From positions 32,846,402-32,910,401 of the forward strand of contig NC_088301.1 in assembly GCF_032854445.1 (NCBI RefSeq): DNA of 64,000 nt, in the 5' to 3' direction. Below the pieces are notes generated by a model. The model was not told the DNA's origin. It saw only the letters and a program-made list of their open reading frames with translations, and ran no database searches. The DNA is from Liolophura sinensis. Taxonomy: Eukaryota > Mollusca > Polyplacophora > Chitonida > Chitonidae. This document shows, one piece after another, positions 50,101-61,633 of this stretch; positions within the stretch are counted from its first letter, which is position 1; every line of letters begins with the position of its first letter. The translations under genes were made by a program, and so were the position numbers.

Positions 50101-53100
50101 CTTTTTGAGATACCATCCCTAACAGTTTGTTTAACATTGATTCTAATACACAATACACTAAATCAGGAACTTAGGTAATTTACAGCATATTAATACGCAC
50201 ACACCGAATCAACAACAGAATATCCTCCTTGTGGATCCCCCTGACAGTTTGTTTAACACTGATTCTAATACACAATACACTAAATCAGGAACTTAGGTAA
50301 TTTACAGTATGTTAATACGTACACACCGAATCAACAACAGAATATCCTCCTTGTGGATCCCCCTGACAGTTTGTTTAACACTGATTCTAATACACAATAC
50401 ACTAAATCAGGAACTTAGGTAATTTACAGTATGTTAATACGTACACACCGAATCAACAACAGAATATCCTCCTTGTGGATCCCCCTGACAGTTTGTTTAA
50501 CACTGATTCTAATACACAATACACTAAATCAGGAACTTAGGTAATTTACAGTATGTTAATACGTACACACCGAATCAACAACAGAATATCCTCCTTGTGG
50601 ATCCCCCTGACAGTTTGTTTAACACTGATTCTAATACACAATACACTGAGTCAGGGAATTATTTAGTCAGTATATTAAATGTGTACACACCAAGTTAATG
50701 ATGAAATATGCCCTTCGTGTTACTGTGCTCTCACCTGCAGTACTTTTTAAGATACCACCCCTAACATGGATTGTTTAAAATAACTTTTCCTGTTATTGGA
50801 CACTGATGCCAACGCTCATGCTCAAGGTACGACATAAAGCTAAAATAAACAAAATGTACCTCCTTGTAGTAGTATTTATTTATTTGATTGGTGTTTTACA
50901 CCGTACTGAAGAATATTTGACTTATATGATGGCGGCCAGCATTATGGTGGGAGGAAACTGAACAGAGCCCAGGAGAAACCTATGACCATCCGCATCACCC
51001 TCAGGCCAAGGACCCGCCTCCCCTTTGCAGCAGTAAGGTCTTATGTGTGTGGCTATTCACTGCCTGCATGTGGACTCTAATGAACGAGTTGTTCATTTCT
51101 GGCTTGGTAGCTCAGTTGATTGAACAGGGATGGACACCCAAAGTCGTGAGTTCGAGTCTTACTCAAACCTGAGGGTTATTTTAGTGTCAAACATTCAAGA
51201 TACCAGGGTAAAGACCCAGCCTCGACTGACATGAGCCACCCGAACATGCCCCCACTGACACAATCCGCCCCCTCCCCCCCCCCCTCCACCCCCGGGCATG
51301 CCATCGTGTATTAACCTCTCCTGACAAATGCATCCTTCACATCTTATCAAACTCTATAACAAGTCTTAAATTCTCTGATTTTATGTGTCAACATACTTCA
51401 GGAAAAATCATATGATATGTTTTTAATATCTATATATATAATGCATATATCAGATACTGGTTCTTTGAATGTTCACTTTCACATATGTGTGCATGTACAA
51501 CACTGAGCATGGCTGTTCAGAAAGACATTATAAGGAAAGGATTAGCAAGTTTTACAACTGCGTTTAAACTTCATGACAAACACAGAAATTGCACTTTTTA
51601 TAGAATCCTGAATCCAGTCTGCCAGATTAATTTCATATTTCATACAGAGTATGATTTTAATGAAGACCATCCAATGCAATTTACACAAAAATTCAGCACC
51701 TCATATGCCCTCAAATTCTATTATTCTTATTTACTTTATTTCTACACTGGTAAAGTAAGTTAAGGGTTATGTTAAGGTTTCAAAGAAACGTTAACTCTCT
51801 AGTATACAGTATTCAACTCTGAAAACATAGCATACATGTAGGTCTAACATAGCTGAATAGGGTACAGGACAACAGAAAGCTACAGAGCATGAAGATATTC
51901 ACACTGGCTGTGAAAAAGTATTGTCACAGTGGTTGCACTTGTTTTAAGGCCAGTGGTAATTAACAACTATCCTGAAGCTGAAAGGCTATACTAAACAGGC
52001 CACTAGCATAAAGACGTCATCACCAGCAAACACTATGCACTAGGCTTAAAATAGGGTGAGATTTGTTTCCATGATGTGGTATTGTACCGCCAACCTACTC
52101 AACTTACAGATGCTATATCTGAAAAAATTATGAGCCATTGTTATGTCAACAAAATCAAAGAAAGTCCAGTGTACATGGTTTAAATGCATGCATATATAAC
52201 GATGACCAAGGAGTGGAAAACAGGGACTGCACATATCAGCAGTGACACCAGTACACAATTCTAACAAGCATTCACTATCTACAAGTCCTCAGTCTATGTT
52301 CAAAGGGCAATAACTGGAGGAGAATGGGAAAATTGATGCAGTGCAACACAAATAGCACATGGCCTATATCATGTCTTCAAAGTTTCATGAAAATCCAATC
52401 AAAACTGTAGGGGATGTACTTACAAAGTAATGATTACAGAAAATGCAGACAGCCAACATTCAATACCTCTTTATCCCGAAGGCATAAAATCCAACCTAAC
52501 AAACTCACACTTTCTCCATTTGCTTCATCGTGCAAATCACTATCCTGTCTACAAGGCAACATTTTACACTTCTACAAGCTTGGTTAACAGATCATAATAT
52601 GCTTTAAACTGTACGAAATCCACTTCTCTTATGGGGTATATACTTGTCACATCTAGTGGTCATTAGACTGTTAATGGCCAGCAGGTGAAAGCTATCGTGT
52701 ACACAAAAATATATATTGATAAATTTAATGGTTTTACGCACATCAGACTTATTTTCAATCCCAGCCTACAGAATTTTTCAGTTGTACAATAGCTGTCACT
52801 AGTGTGGGTGGATGAAACCAGGGTGCCGACAGAAATTAAATCACTTTAGATTAAAGACTGTATTTTATTCTCCTGATGGTACTCACTAATGGGGTCAAAC
52901 GGGTTAGCCCATTAAAAAGTCATACTTCTTTATGCACTTCATAGACTGTTTAATGATAACTACTTAAAAGCGCATGTCAATTGAGCTTTTAGTACTTTAC
53001 ACTATATATTCAGCAAGAGCACCACAACTGATAGTCAAATTTAAACCTGACACATACATTTACACTACGACATTTTATAAGTAATACACATTTCAATTCA

Positions 53101-56100
53101 TAGGACTGGTGAAAATTAAGGCACAAGAATATAAAACAGCTTTTCACTGAATGACTCCATTAATGGAGATTTGTCTGAGGTAGCCAGTGAAGGCCAGTGA
53201 CAGGTTTACTCAGGGCCCTCTTATTTCCAAAACTCCTCAACCTGACCACCATCAAATCACTGGGTATGGGGTTAACACCAGTGACTAAAATAAATATATT
53301 ATTTATATAAAAGTGAAATATCATCATTTTCTTCACGGACAAGTAAGTGATATTTTAATTAGTTAGAAATCACTATTATTATTACCTTTTGATATATCAC
53401 ACCCAGACACTATGACGTCCAAAAAGAAACATTTTGTTTCATGACATTCTAAACTACAGTCAGCAGGATAACGTCATAGTACTAGGTTGTCAAACCACTG
53501 AGGTATGTTGACCAATGAAATGGCCACAAAAAAGTGTGAACATTTTCTTTATAGCTGCATTCTACTGATCATGGATGGGGCTGCAATTTTTACTTCGTCA
53601 GTTTTAACATTTCAATGCAACTCAACAAGATATGACGTCATGTATGTCACGCTATGTACGCTAAGACTGTGAAGCCCTACAACTATAAACATTGCTTCAG
53701 CGTAATCAAGTTTGCAAAATCATGATACTGTCAAAATATAAAAAACAAACAGAATATTTCACATTGAAAACTGAATACCATAAGTAGTTTTCTCGTGGGT
53801 TATCATTCCCACCTCTTACTTGAAAATTGTTTCCTGGTTTCTCCCTTGATGTGCTAACAAACCTTCTTCTATGAAGCTTTCATACCTCACCCAGAGACCC
53901 TGTGTGATATGTGAAGAGAAAATCAGACAAGGGAGATTTACCTGTGATTAAATACATATTAAACTCCTACCATATCACAGAGAGTTACCATCAATTTTTG
54001 TCTCCATCCCTGTCCTTACAGGTAGCAACTGTGTCGGGAGGTTACATTGAACAGAAAGTTAGAGCAGCCACCTAGTGCACACATCCTCAGCTCCATCCAC
54101 TCACAGTGGTGTCAAATGCTCTCAAGTATTTTACTATAAATAACCTCAAGGGAAAACTCCAGCTGACAAGTCCCAGTAAGGGTCTGTCTTCAATTTCCCA
54201 ATCTGCTGATTATGTTTATCAAGCTTATCTTTTCCACTTCTGCACTTGAATGAAGTTTATTTTTTATTAATCTCACAATATATTTACACGTATAATGATC
54301 ATAAACATAAGGCCATAATTTGAACAAAAAAAAGTGTAATAAGAAAATGTCAATAAATAATTGCTGTGAAAACTATGGTTAGGATACATTTCGGTCTTAA
54401 TTTAATGTCATTCCCTGTCTAATATCATATCCAGCCCTTTTCAGTGAGATTTTTCATGGTGAGCTTTGTCCATGGTTATATGGTTCAATTGTGAGAGTAT
54501 ATATGCATGCATACGCTTAATATCTGTGCCCCACAGCCCATCCCTTCACAGCCCACCTCTGTTTCATCTACTACCTGGTAATCGATATCCTCACAGAGTA
54601 TGAAAATTATCAAACATCTGCACAAAAAAAAAAAAACGTTCATATCTATTTGATCAAGTACCGTACTTATGAAGACTTCACCTTGTTCTGCGCCATCTGG
54701 TAAAATAATTATAATAAAGTCATGTGTGGTACTATAAATAGCTTGAATGTGTATGTCGTTAGATCAATGATTTGGATTCTCTTTTTTGTCTACTAGTTTA
54801 CCACTTTATTTGGAAGAAAGATGAACACAAACTGTGCATAAATCATTCTTTATGATTTAAACTGTACATCACACTTTAACATAACAAAAAAACAAAACAA
54901 TATTTTAAACTATAATATATTGTGCTGGCAGGGCTACCCCAGCTTTTAAACATACAACACGTCTTTCAAAATAGACATGCATATAGTAAATAAGTCAATT
55001 TGTTAGATTCAGGAAATGATTTTACACTTTTTGCTGCATATAGTTTAAATTTAGCTACAAATTATTCTTTATTTTTGATATAATTTGAAATTCGCTACTG
55101 ATATGTGAAGAGAAGTTAAGAATATTACAAATAAAGACTTTCTAAATAGAAGGTAATACATTACTCAGTCTTATCAATATAACATACACACATGACATAG
55201 TGGCACTGCCTATCACCTGAACAGTTTACATGTGCAAAGGCCATATGTTATGTCTCTGTAGTGAATGTCTTAGAGCAGTCAATCTCCACCTGATTCATGC
55301 ACCTAATTCGGTCATTTAATTTAGAAGACAACAGCTGTTGAAATAACTTTATTTATTTGATTGGTGTTTTACGCCGTACTCCAGAATATTTCATTTCTAC
55401 AACAAAGGCCAGCATTATGGTGGGAGGAAACCAGGCAAGGCCCTGAGAAAAGTCAACACCATCCGCAGGTTGCCAGCAGACCTTCCCACGGCTGGAGAGG
55501 AATCCAGCATAATAAAATAAATTAATAAATGCAACAAAGAAACAATTCCTAAAAGACATCAACAACATTCAAACTAAGTGTGTTCATGCAGATTCATTGA
55601 GAGCTATAAGAAGATACATGTCTACAATAAGCTGTTCAACATGTAAAGCAAGACAGACCTACTCATCTCAGCAGGAGGAAGCCTGGACAACACAATCACA
55701 GCCGGAAATACAGGACAAGAACATCACAATACAAGGCCTTAGAAAACCTTTCTAATGAAACTTTCTAGGCCAGCTGCGACATTGTGCAAGTGCTGCTGTT
55801 ACAACATACATCTGTGCATGTATTGTCCGACCACGTACAATCAAAATCAGCCCTCTAATGTACATTTAGACGTTTGTGTTTAATAACAGGCATTAATGTA
55901 AACCTTCCAACTACATTTTGTGCTAAAACTGAACAGTTTTCAAACCTCATTATACTTATACTCAATTTGATACATTCTCACAAGAATTACAATTTTATCT
56001 ATTATCCAGGAAATAAAAGAAAAAAGAACACAAATCTTCTCCCACATGAACCTGTTAATAGTTAAAATGAAAGGCTTGTAACAGATGTACATGCGTGTAA

Positions 56101-59100
56101 AATTATAAGACATAACTGTATATCCTTGCACACATCATATCAATGTTCAGATAATTAGAAAATCAATCCACTGTATGAATGAAACCTTTATTTAAAGAGG
56201 ATTATTTCACAGATTGACGTTTAGCATAACTCTACAAGAACTGAAGCTGTAGAAGAATGTGCTTTACAACATGTGAGTTACAGAAAGAATCCCACCATGT
56301 TAATTAACAAGGTCTGCATAGCTTACGGCTATTTAACGCAGACTGGGAATAATCCTGAAGATCTTGGCTTTGTGGCCTAATTGCTATATGATTATGGGAA
56401 AACATGATAGGCATGGCAATACAAGCATGATAATGACAATGACAGCACCACATACATTTACATATTGGCACAATAAACTAAACAAAACAAGAAGAATTTT
56501 ATACTAAAGTTGCATTTTGCCTTCATAAAGGGATGACCTCATTCATAAAGGAAATTCTCTGCCACAGCAGGAGCATGTTCAAACTTTGGAGAAGGAGATT
56601 AGCAGATTCCCAGTGTTCTTGGTGACAATGAATGAGTGACAGCATTCACTGGGCAGTTTGCACAGACTACCATGAATTGAACATCACTAGTCTTCCACCA
56701 ATATGTTGAGAAAATTCATCAGAGGAAAGTTCATCAGTAACTTGCCAAATGTTGGTGGTTTACCCAGGGCACTTCAGTTTCCTCCACTAATAAAATTTTG
56801 ATGTATCAGGTATGGAACAACAATGAAATAAATAAAGAAATAAAATAGCAACTTTTTGTATAGTGTCAACTGAAAGGTGGACTGCAAAACAAAAAATGTT
56901 GTCAACAGTCCTCTCCTATTATTGTATAAGAACTTTACATGTACATACATATTTTCCCTTATGATTGTACTACAGTTCTGCATAACTTCGAAGAAAGGTT
57001 TAAAATTACAGCATTTTCGCACTGATTTCAAATCAGGATCCATAAGATCTACATACATGTAATGTACCTTCTCAATAATTACAGACGCATTTTCATAAAC
57101 TGTATACAATGATGCCTTGTGAAGGCTGTTGTCTTAAGCAGTAAACTCTCTGTGGGGAATAGGGGATTACCGGTAGTCAATCAGTGACGGTAGTCGATCA
57201 GTGACAGTAGTCCACGCTTCCGTCACAACTCCGAGAGCCTCACCAGTTTGGCAAGACGGGGACAGACACATTGCTTGGTTTTTAAAACATTCTGTGTAGA
57301 GTCGCATACATGTTTAACAAATATCTCTTAACTTGGAATACTGGCCCTGATAATTCTAGGCTTAAGTGAGTAAGTGAGTGAGTGAATGAGTAAGTGCTCG
57401 GGGTTTAACGTCGTTCTTAACAATTTTTCAGTCATATGACGTCAAAGGAATCCTCAGTGCTTGTAATGTGCCTCCTTATGCAGGACAGATTTCCACCGCT
57501 CTTTTATCTAGTGCTGCTTCACTGAGAAGCCTTGCCAAAGGCAAGTAAGCCACCCCGCCCGAGCCATTATACTGATACCATTATACTGGGTCAACCAGTC
57601 GTTGCACTATCCCCTTCATGCTAAACACCAAGCGAGGAAGTTATAACTTCCTCTTTTAAGGTCCTAGGTGTGACTCGCTCCAGGATTGACCCTGGATCTA
57701 CCGCTCACGAAGCAGATGCTTTACCAACTGTACTATCAGGGCCGGTAGGCTTAAGTGCAACAACTGCAAGTTGTGAATTTCAACCGGGATCTGGACATAT
57801 GGAAAGATGGTTACAAACATTTTTCCCTGTGGATTTTTCCATATCAGTCAGCTTCCCAGTTACTTTTTGTTTAAATACAGATTTCACCTGGACATTGCGT
57901 AAAGGTGTCTTAGTTAAAATAAGAAACACAGTTAATAAGAGATAGGGTTAACTCCATAAACAATAAAACCTGGTGACACAAAAACTGCACCCCTGTTCGA
58001 GGGTTAATACTAGCATTACAACAGCCTGCAGGTGGGATTATTTACTCCCACGCCTCTCCCCTAGGTCACCTGTAAATATGTCACTGAGCTAGCTAAATCT
58101 TCAGTCATGAACGCTTATATGTATGTGATTTATTTATATTTACATGGTTTATCTTAGCTAGTTCGATCAGCCCAAATGCAAAAAAAAACAACAGTATTTC
58201 TTCTGTTTTTAAGGGTATTCTTTTCAAAAAACAGGCATGCTTTTAACGTTGGTCACATCCTCAAATTGTGTAAGATTTAGATGATCAAATTATGCAAATA
58301 CAACACTGATTTAATAATGTGAAAGAAGCCTGACCCCCCCAAAAGGTATTAAAAACAAAATAACTGAGACAATATGCTTTTACAAAGATTATAGAGATCT
58401 GTACAACAGCAGTGTGCGTGTCTCCCTCTTTTTTTAGGTCTCAATCCATATATATATAAATAACAAAAGTCTGACACTTATTTATTTATTTATTTATTTG
58501 ATTGGTGTTTTATGCCGTACTCAAGAATATTTCACTTATATGACAACGGCCAGCATTATGGTGAGACTAAACTGGGCAGAGCCCAGGGGGGGGAACCCAT
58601 GACCATCCGCAGGTTGCTGGCAGACCTTCCCACGTACGGCCGGAGAGGAAGCCAGCATGAGCTGGACTTGAACTCACAGCGACCGCATTGGTGAGAGACT
58701 CCTGGGTCATTACGCTGCGCTAGCGCGCCTGACACTTATTAGGATAAATTTTAAAAATAATTCTGTTCATGATTATCACCACTATTTATCATGATGTCTT
58801 ATAAACGACTGTCACAATTGATGCATTCTATGCTTCGTCCGTTAACTTCAACTTCCTTTGTTGTCTTCCACATTTCAGTTTATTTGTGCTCCTGTTCATT
58901 CCAAGACCAGTTCAGTTTTATTAATTCCATCTTCCTAACAATACATAAATGTTGAACGAAGGCATGAATGATATCCAATGTCCACACACATTTACAGTTG
59001 CAAAGAAATTGAGCCAGAGTAGGAAATTAACTTCAAAAAATCACATACATGTGGCCCTGGGCAGTGCTCTTAGTAACATACTGAAATGATTTTTCTATTT

Positions 59101-61633
59101 ACATGCAATGAAGGCCAGATTTAAACCAGTGGCTTCTGATGTAAACCTGCTCATAACTATAAATCCGATGATGCACAAATCTATTTATTTATTTATATAT
59201 TTGATTGGTGTTTTAAGGTGTACTCAATTGGACATATGACGGCTGTCAGTATTGTGGTGAGAGGAAACCCTGGTAAAGCCCGGGGGAAACCCACAACCAT
59301 CCGTAGGTTGCTGGAAGACCTTCCCAGGTACGACCTGAGTGGAAGCCAGCATGAACTAGACTTGCTCTGCCCGCTTTCCTCTCACCATGATGCTGGCCAC
59401 TATCATATAAGTGAAATATTCTTGAGTACCGCTTCAAATACCCATCAAAAAACATACATGAAATAAATAAATAAGCTTTGCATCATGCATGTGATGCTTT
59501 ATATAGGATTCATAAAAACTAATGATCTTGTCCTAACACAGTGTTTAGCACTGCTTCACCAGGCAATGCCAATAATCCGCATTTCAAACTTTCAGCCTGT
59601 CCCAAGTTCCCAGTACCACTATACATCAGATAAGCACATGTGGTTAAGACAGGCTGGCAATTCTCCAACTCACACTCCCAGTTTATCCCAAGCTGCCATT
59701 ACTGCTTTGAACCAGACAGATCAATAGTGCACACAATCAATATAACCTGGCCAAGGTAGACCATACCTAAATTAAATCTTAAATACATGTAAAACGAGAC
59801 TGTAACTCTCCAACCTTATCATGTTAGGACAGAGTGTACGTGCATGGAATTTGCCACATTTCAAAAGTATACTGTCTTGTATATATACATCTATATACTT
59901 ATGTACACAGCCTTGGACTTATCCACGTGTACAGAACACTGGACAGGAAACAACAGCTAAACAGGCCGATTAAGTGCAGGTGAATTTAGAAACTGAACGG
60001 CTATTTTCAAACCAATCAAACAACAGGCAAAGGATGATAGTGATCTGACAACATCTGCAGGGGATATGAGCTGCTTTTATGTCTGATATTACAATTATAT
60101 TAAACAGTAGGTCCAAACTGAATCAATCAAATAATCTATATCAAATCGAATCTATATTTGTCCACAAATTACAAGTACCCTAATTCTTCACCCTTTTCAA
60201 CTGCTTCTGCAACCAATATTTTGAAACATTCTGAGAGAACTGTGAGATATAGAAAAATAATATGTACAGTTTTATGAAGCTTGCATCTCTAATAACACAA
60301 ACATTCATATTTGGTGTCATTTTCAAAGCAACTGTATACATATAAAATTTGACTGAAAAAAGCACTTGAGAGGTTGAAAAGGTTGAAAATTTATAGTGTA
60401 CCTTGACAAAGGTAAGCCTCGCGTACTTGCAATTCCATACTCCATACTGACAGGTAAACCAAAGTAGGACACAACTTGTGCACATAGATACCATGCAAAT
60501 GTACTTAATCAGAAACAGAAAGATATTTTTTCTTTACGGATTCACTAATGCGTAAGTTTCTGATTCATATGTATGTCATTGGCAGGCAGTCATGGCAGTA
60601 GTTGGACCAAGTCCACAAAGTGTTTTTTTTTTTAACTCCGGTGAAAGTTAAAACATAGTACATAGCTAACTGCGTAGCTAACAGCCTAGGATGTTTGAAG
60701 TGTGATAGATTTATCTCAAAGTAACCATGACAGATCTCCTTGGGTTGAAAAATTTGAAATTATGACTCAAGTTAAAATTTGCTGTGTGAAACTAGCATCT
60801 CTACAGATGGATTTACATTTATGTTTGATATGGCTGTAATTCCTGGATCATGAGGTGGTGTTAGACACAAAATCAAAATTTTAACCATTAAATTTTCCAT
60901 GTTCATTTTATTTTAGCAGAAATTTGTTGTACAATAACTAAGCCAGAATTCATGTTGTCACACAATATTTTAACCTTGTTAGAAATTAGAAATAGCAATT
61001 TTAAAGTAATTGGAACTTTTTACTAAAGTCTAAGATCGCTGAGTGATCCGAGGCCAAGTGTCTTTATACTGTTTCTAGCTACTTCTTTATCATTATAAAT
61101 ATGCTTTATTCAGTAACTAAAATGTGGCATAAAACCCTAATCATTTATTCTTTTGGTCACTAATGTTACAACAAGTTTGTGATATATCTGTTTCTTTGCA
61201 TCACAAATTGAAAAAGACATGTAATTCTTCCAAAATCAAACCTGTACAAAATTAAGCCTTAAATTTGCACAAGATAAATGTACCGTAATAAGCTATAAAT
61301 TTACCAAAAACAGAACATTAGTGTATCACCATTCTACCATAATTCAACCAAAAGCATGATCAAATTGCCTACATCAGTTTCATCAAGCAGAGGCTATCAT
61401 CAATGTAGTTCCAAAATAAAAATTAGTTTTTAATCACAAGAATAAACTTACATACTATTACTTAAAATCAAAGCAACAATCAGAAAACAAAATGTTAAGA
61501 AAAAAAATTAAAGAAACTAAAGGAATACCATTAAACATTCCCAAAAAGTACCTGTTTCTTCCGAGATGGGCTTTGAAGAGTATTGTTTGTATTCATCATC
61601 ATAGGATCCCTTGAGACTGCCGTAACCTGCCAT
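35113..61633 (-). CDS. SLC2A12: GLUT12-type facilitative sugar transporter (13 exons, 628 aa)
   Basis: Exons in coding order: 61633-61552, 49032-48772, 46776-46654, 45851-45745, 45306-45223, 44041-43938, 43061-42953, 42126-42040, 41295-41209, 40979-40869, 39939-39468, 37402-37280, 35249-35113. All junctions are GT-AG with matching phases; total 1887 nt, close to the usual GLUT12 length. Sugar-porter motifs appear in order: [10 protein letters not shown] (TM1), DRFGRK (loop 2-3), GRVIVGFG (TM4), [17 protein letters not shown] after TM6, [16 protein letters not shown] (TM7), VDKVGRR (loop 8-9), WLVLSEIYP (TM10), NWGTN (TM11) and [11 protein letters not shown] at the end. The [11 protein letters not shown] and [10 protein letters not shown] stretches and a long loop 9 (about 426-520, sequons at N439, N445, N456, N497, N502) point to class III GLUT12 rather than GLUT10. 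The N-terminus has an acidic dileucine signal (ETEKLL, 26-31) created across the exon 1/2 junction. It should carry hexoses across plasma or endosomal membranes. Introns hold most SINEs of the window. Confidence 0.93.
35358..35436 (-). mobile_element. SINE fragment (family 1)
   Basis: GATATTTCACTTATATGACAGCGG and ATTATGGTGGGAGGAAACCCACGAC in the last SLC2A12 intron. Confidence 0.65.
35786..35958 (+). mobile_element. SINE copy (family 1), intron 12 of SLC2A12
   Basis: TTCATGCTGGCTTCCTCTCC through GAGTACGGTGTAAAACACCA and (AAAT)n. Confidence 0.85.
37105..37214 (+). mobile_element. SINE fragment with internal deletion (family 1)
   Basis: CCAGCAACCTGCAGAAGGTCG and CCACCATAATGCTGTGCACGGCG; the segment TATAAGTGAAATATTCTTGAG is missing. 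Confidence 0.7.
37556..37620 (+). mobile_element. SINE tail fragment (family 1), intron 11 of SLC2A12
   Basis: GATATAAGTAAAATATTCTTGAG and GCGGTGTAAAACACCGATC with an AAAT tail. Confidence 0.75.
37981..38136 (+). mobile_element. 5'-truncated SINE (family 1) with target duplication
   Basis: The element from ACTCCGGCCGTATGTGGG to AAACACCAATCAAATAAATG is flanked by AAAAAAAGTAG at 37970-37980 and 38137-38147. It is truncated near the same point as other short copies. Confidence 0.85.
38148..39467. other. SLC2A12 intron 11, remainder
   Basis: No exon recognised. A decayed SINE tail of family 1 can be traced at about 39300-39378 (GACTACGCCTTCATGTTAGTG, AAAATTCTTGATACAACG). Confidence 0.4.
40500..40755 (-). 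mobile_element. Diverged SINE copy (family 1), intron 10
   Basis: TAATTGGTTGGTCTTTTCTG, CTCAAGGCTATTTCACTAATACG, CATCTGCAGGTTGCTGGCAG and GATGAGAGGCTCCTGGGTC keep the family order; the sequence is well diverged. Confidence 0.75.
41494..41775 (-). mobile_element. SINE copy (family 1) with internal 39-bp tandem duplication
   Basis: Tail, body and head up to TGAGAGGCTCCTGGGTCATG are present. A 39-bp segment, AATATTTCAGTTATTCAATG onward, is repeated exactly at 41533-41571 and 41572-41610. Confidence 0.88.
43130..43205 (-). mobile_element. Decayed SINE fragment (family 1)
   Basis: AAGAATTTTTAACTTATACAATGGC and CAGCTTTATGAGTGGAAG follow the family order with many changes. Confidence 0.4.
43553..43765 (-). 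mobile_element. SINE copy (family 1), intron 6
   Basis: ATTTGAATGGTGTTATAAGTTG, GATGGTGGCCAGCACTAAGG, CTTCCCATGTACGGCTGGAG and GCCACATTGATGAGAGTCC. Confidence 0.8.
44945..45203 (+). mobile_element. Full-length SINE (family 1) beside the exon 5 donor
   Basis: The tRNA-like head has an A box (TGGCTCAGTCAGTTAGCGC) and a B box (GTGAGTTCAAGACC); the body and poly(A) tail are complete. TCAATCCGACTGT (44932-44944) and TCAATCTGACTGT (45204-45216) are the target duplication, one mismatch. It lies antisense to SLC2A12, with its poly(A) a few bases from the splice donor at 45222-45221. Confidence 0.93.
45657..45741. repeat. 17-bp minisatellite, 5 copies, touching the exon 4 splice donor
   Basis: TATCAAGACGCAGTACT-type units start at 45657, 45674, 45691, 45708 and 45725. 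The array ends one base before the donor dinucleotide of SLC2A12 exon 4 (45744-45743). Confidence 0.9.
46777..48416. other. SLC2A12 intron 2, SINE-free part
   Basis: No exon or repeat family recognised apart from a short direct duplication GACACAGTGTCTTG at about 47133-47160. Confidence 0.45.
48417..48682 (+). mobile_element. Full-length SINE (family 1) with perfect target duplication
   Basis: Head GGGCCTCCGTGGCTCAGTTG (A box) and GTGAGTTCAAGTTC (B box), full body and (AAAT)n tail. TTACAAAGCTTG flanks it at 48405-48416 and 48683-48694. This is the best reference copy in the window. The tRNA part is a Pol III promoter relic, not a tRNA gene. Confidence 0.95.
49950..50760. repeat. 122-bp tandem array in SLC2A12 intron 1
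   Basis: Units beginning TTAGGTAATTTACAGTATGT start at 50171, 50293, 50415 and 50537 and are nearly identical. A longer related unit precedes them at about 49975-50170 and a decayed one follows to 50760. Confidence 0.93.
50874..51005 (-). mobile_element. 5'-truncated SINE (family 1)
   Basis: TTTATTTGATTGGTGTTTTACACCG through GACCATCCGCATCACC. Confidence 0.85.
51106..51190 (+). mobile_element. tRNA-derived sequence, likely a third SINE family
   Basis: GGCTTGGTAGCTCAGTTGAT (A box) and GTGAGTTCGAGTC (B box) are spaced as in a tRNA, but no acceptor stem can be paired. It is followed by a short C-rich tract near 51270-51296. Confidence 0.5.
51300..55345. other. SLC2A12 intron 1, central part
   Basis: No exon recognised. 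A decayed family-1 SINE is traceable at about 52720-52830 (GTTTTACGCACATCAGACTTA, GTGTGGGTGGATGAAACCAGGG). The other open frames look like chance. Confidence 0.4.
55346..55530 (-). mobile_element. SINE copy (family 1), intron 1
   Basis: TTTATTTGATTGGTGTTTTACGCC, GGCCAGCATTATGGTGGG and GCTGGAGAGGAATCCAGCAT. The 3' end then shows a second AAAT-like run. Confidence 0.85.
55531..57356. other. SLC2A12 intron 1, no feature seen
   Basis: AT-rich with no exon, SINE or array that I can support. Confidence 0.4.
57369..57745 (-). mobile_element. Full-length SINE of a second family (377 bp)
   Basis: Read on the minus strand the head is CCTGATAGTACAGTTGGTAA (A box) with GGTAGATCCAGGGTCAATCC (B box). The far end carries CATATGACTGAAAAATTG, a GTTAAACCCCGAG segment and an (ACTC)n tail. 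TAGGCTTAAGTG flanks it at 57357-57368 and 57746-57757. The tail differs from family 1, so it is mobilised by a different LINE or end type. Confidence 0.88.
58483..58728 (-). mobile_element. Near full-length SINE (family 1) with target duplication
   Basis: The (TTTA)n tail through the head end TTACGCTGCGCTAGCGCG. CTGACACTTATT is present at 58471-58482 and 58729-58740. Only the first bases of the tRNA head are lost. Confidence 0.92.
59180..59364 (-). mobile_element. SINE (family 1), left half of a head-to-head pair
   Basis: TTTGATTGGTGTTTTAAGGTG, then the body to GGAAGCCAGCATGAACTAGAC. Confidence 0.82.
59365..59478 (+). mobile_element. SINE (family 1), right half of a head-to-head pair
   Basis: CTCTGCCCGCTTTCCTCTCACC through AGTGAAATATTCTTGAGTACC and (AAAT)n. 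It abuts the previous copy without spacer. Confidence 0.8.
59480..61551. other. SLC2A12 intron 1, first part
   Basis: AT-rich, no exon or repeat recognised. First introns of this length often carry regulatory elements, but none can be pointed to. Confidence 0.35.

Noticed and set aside
51106-51190. tRNA gene
   Set aside because: No pairing acceptor stem and a disrupted anticodon arm; a tRNA-derived repeat is more likely.
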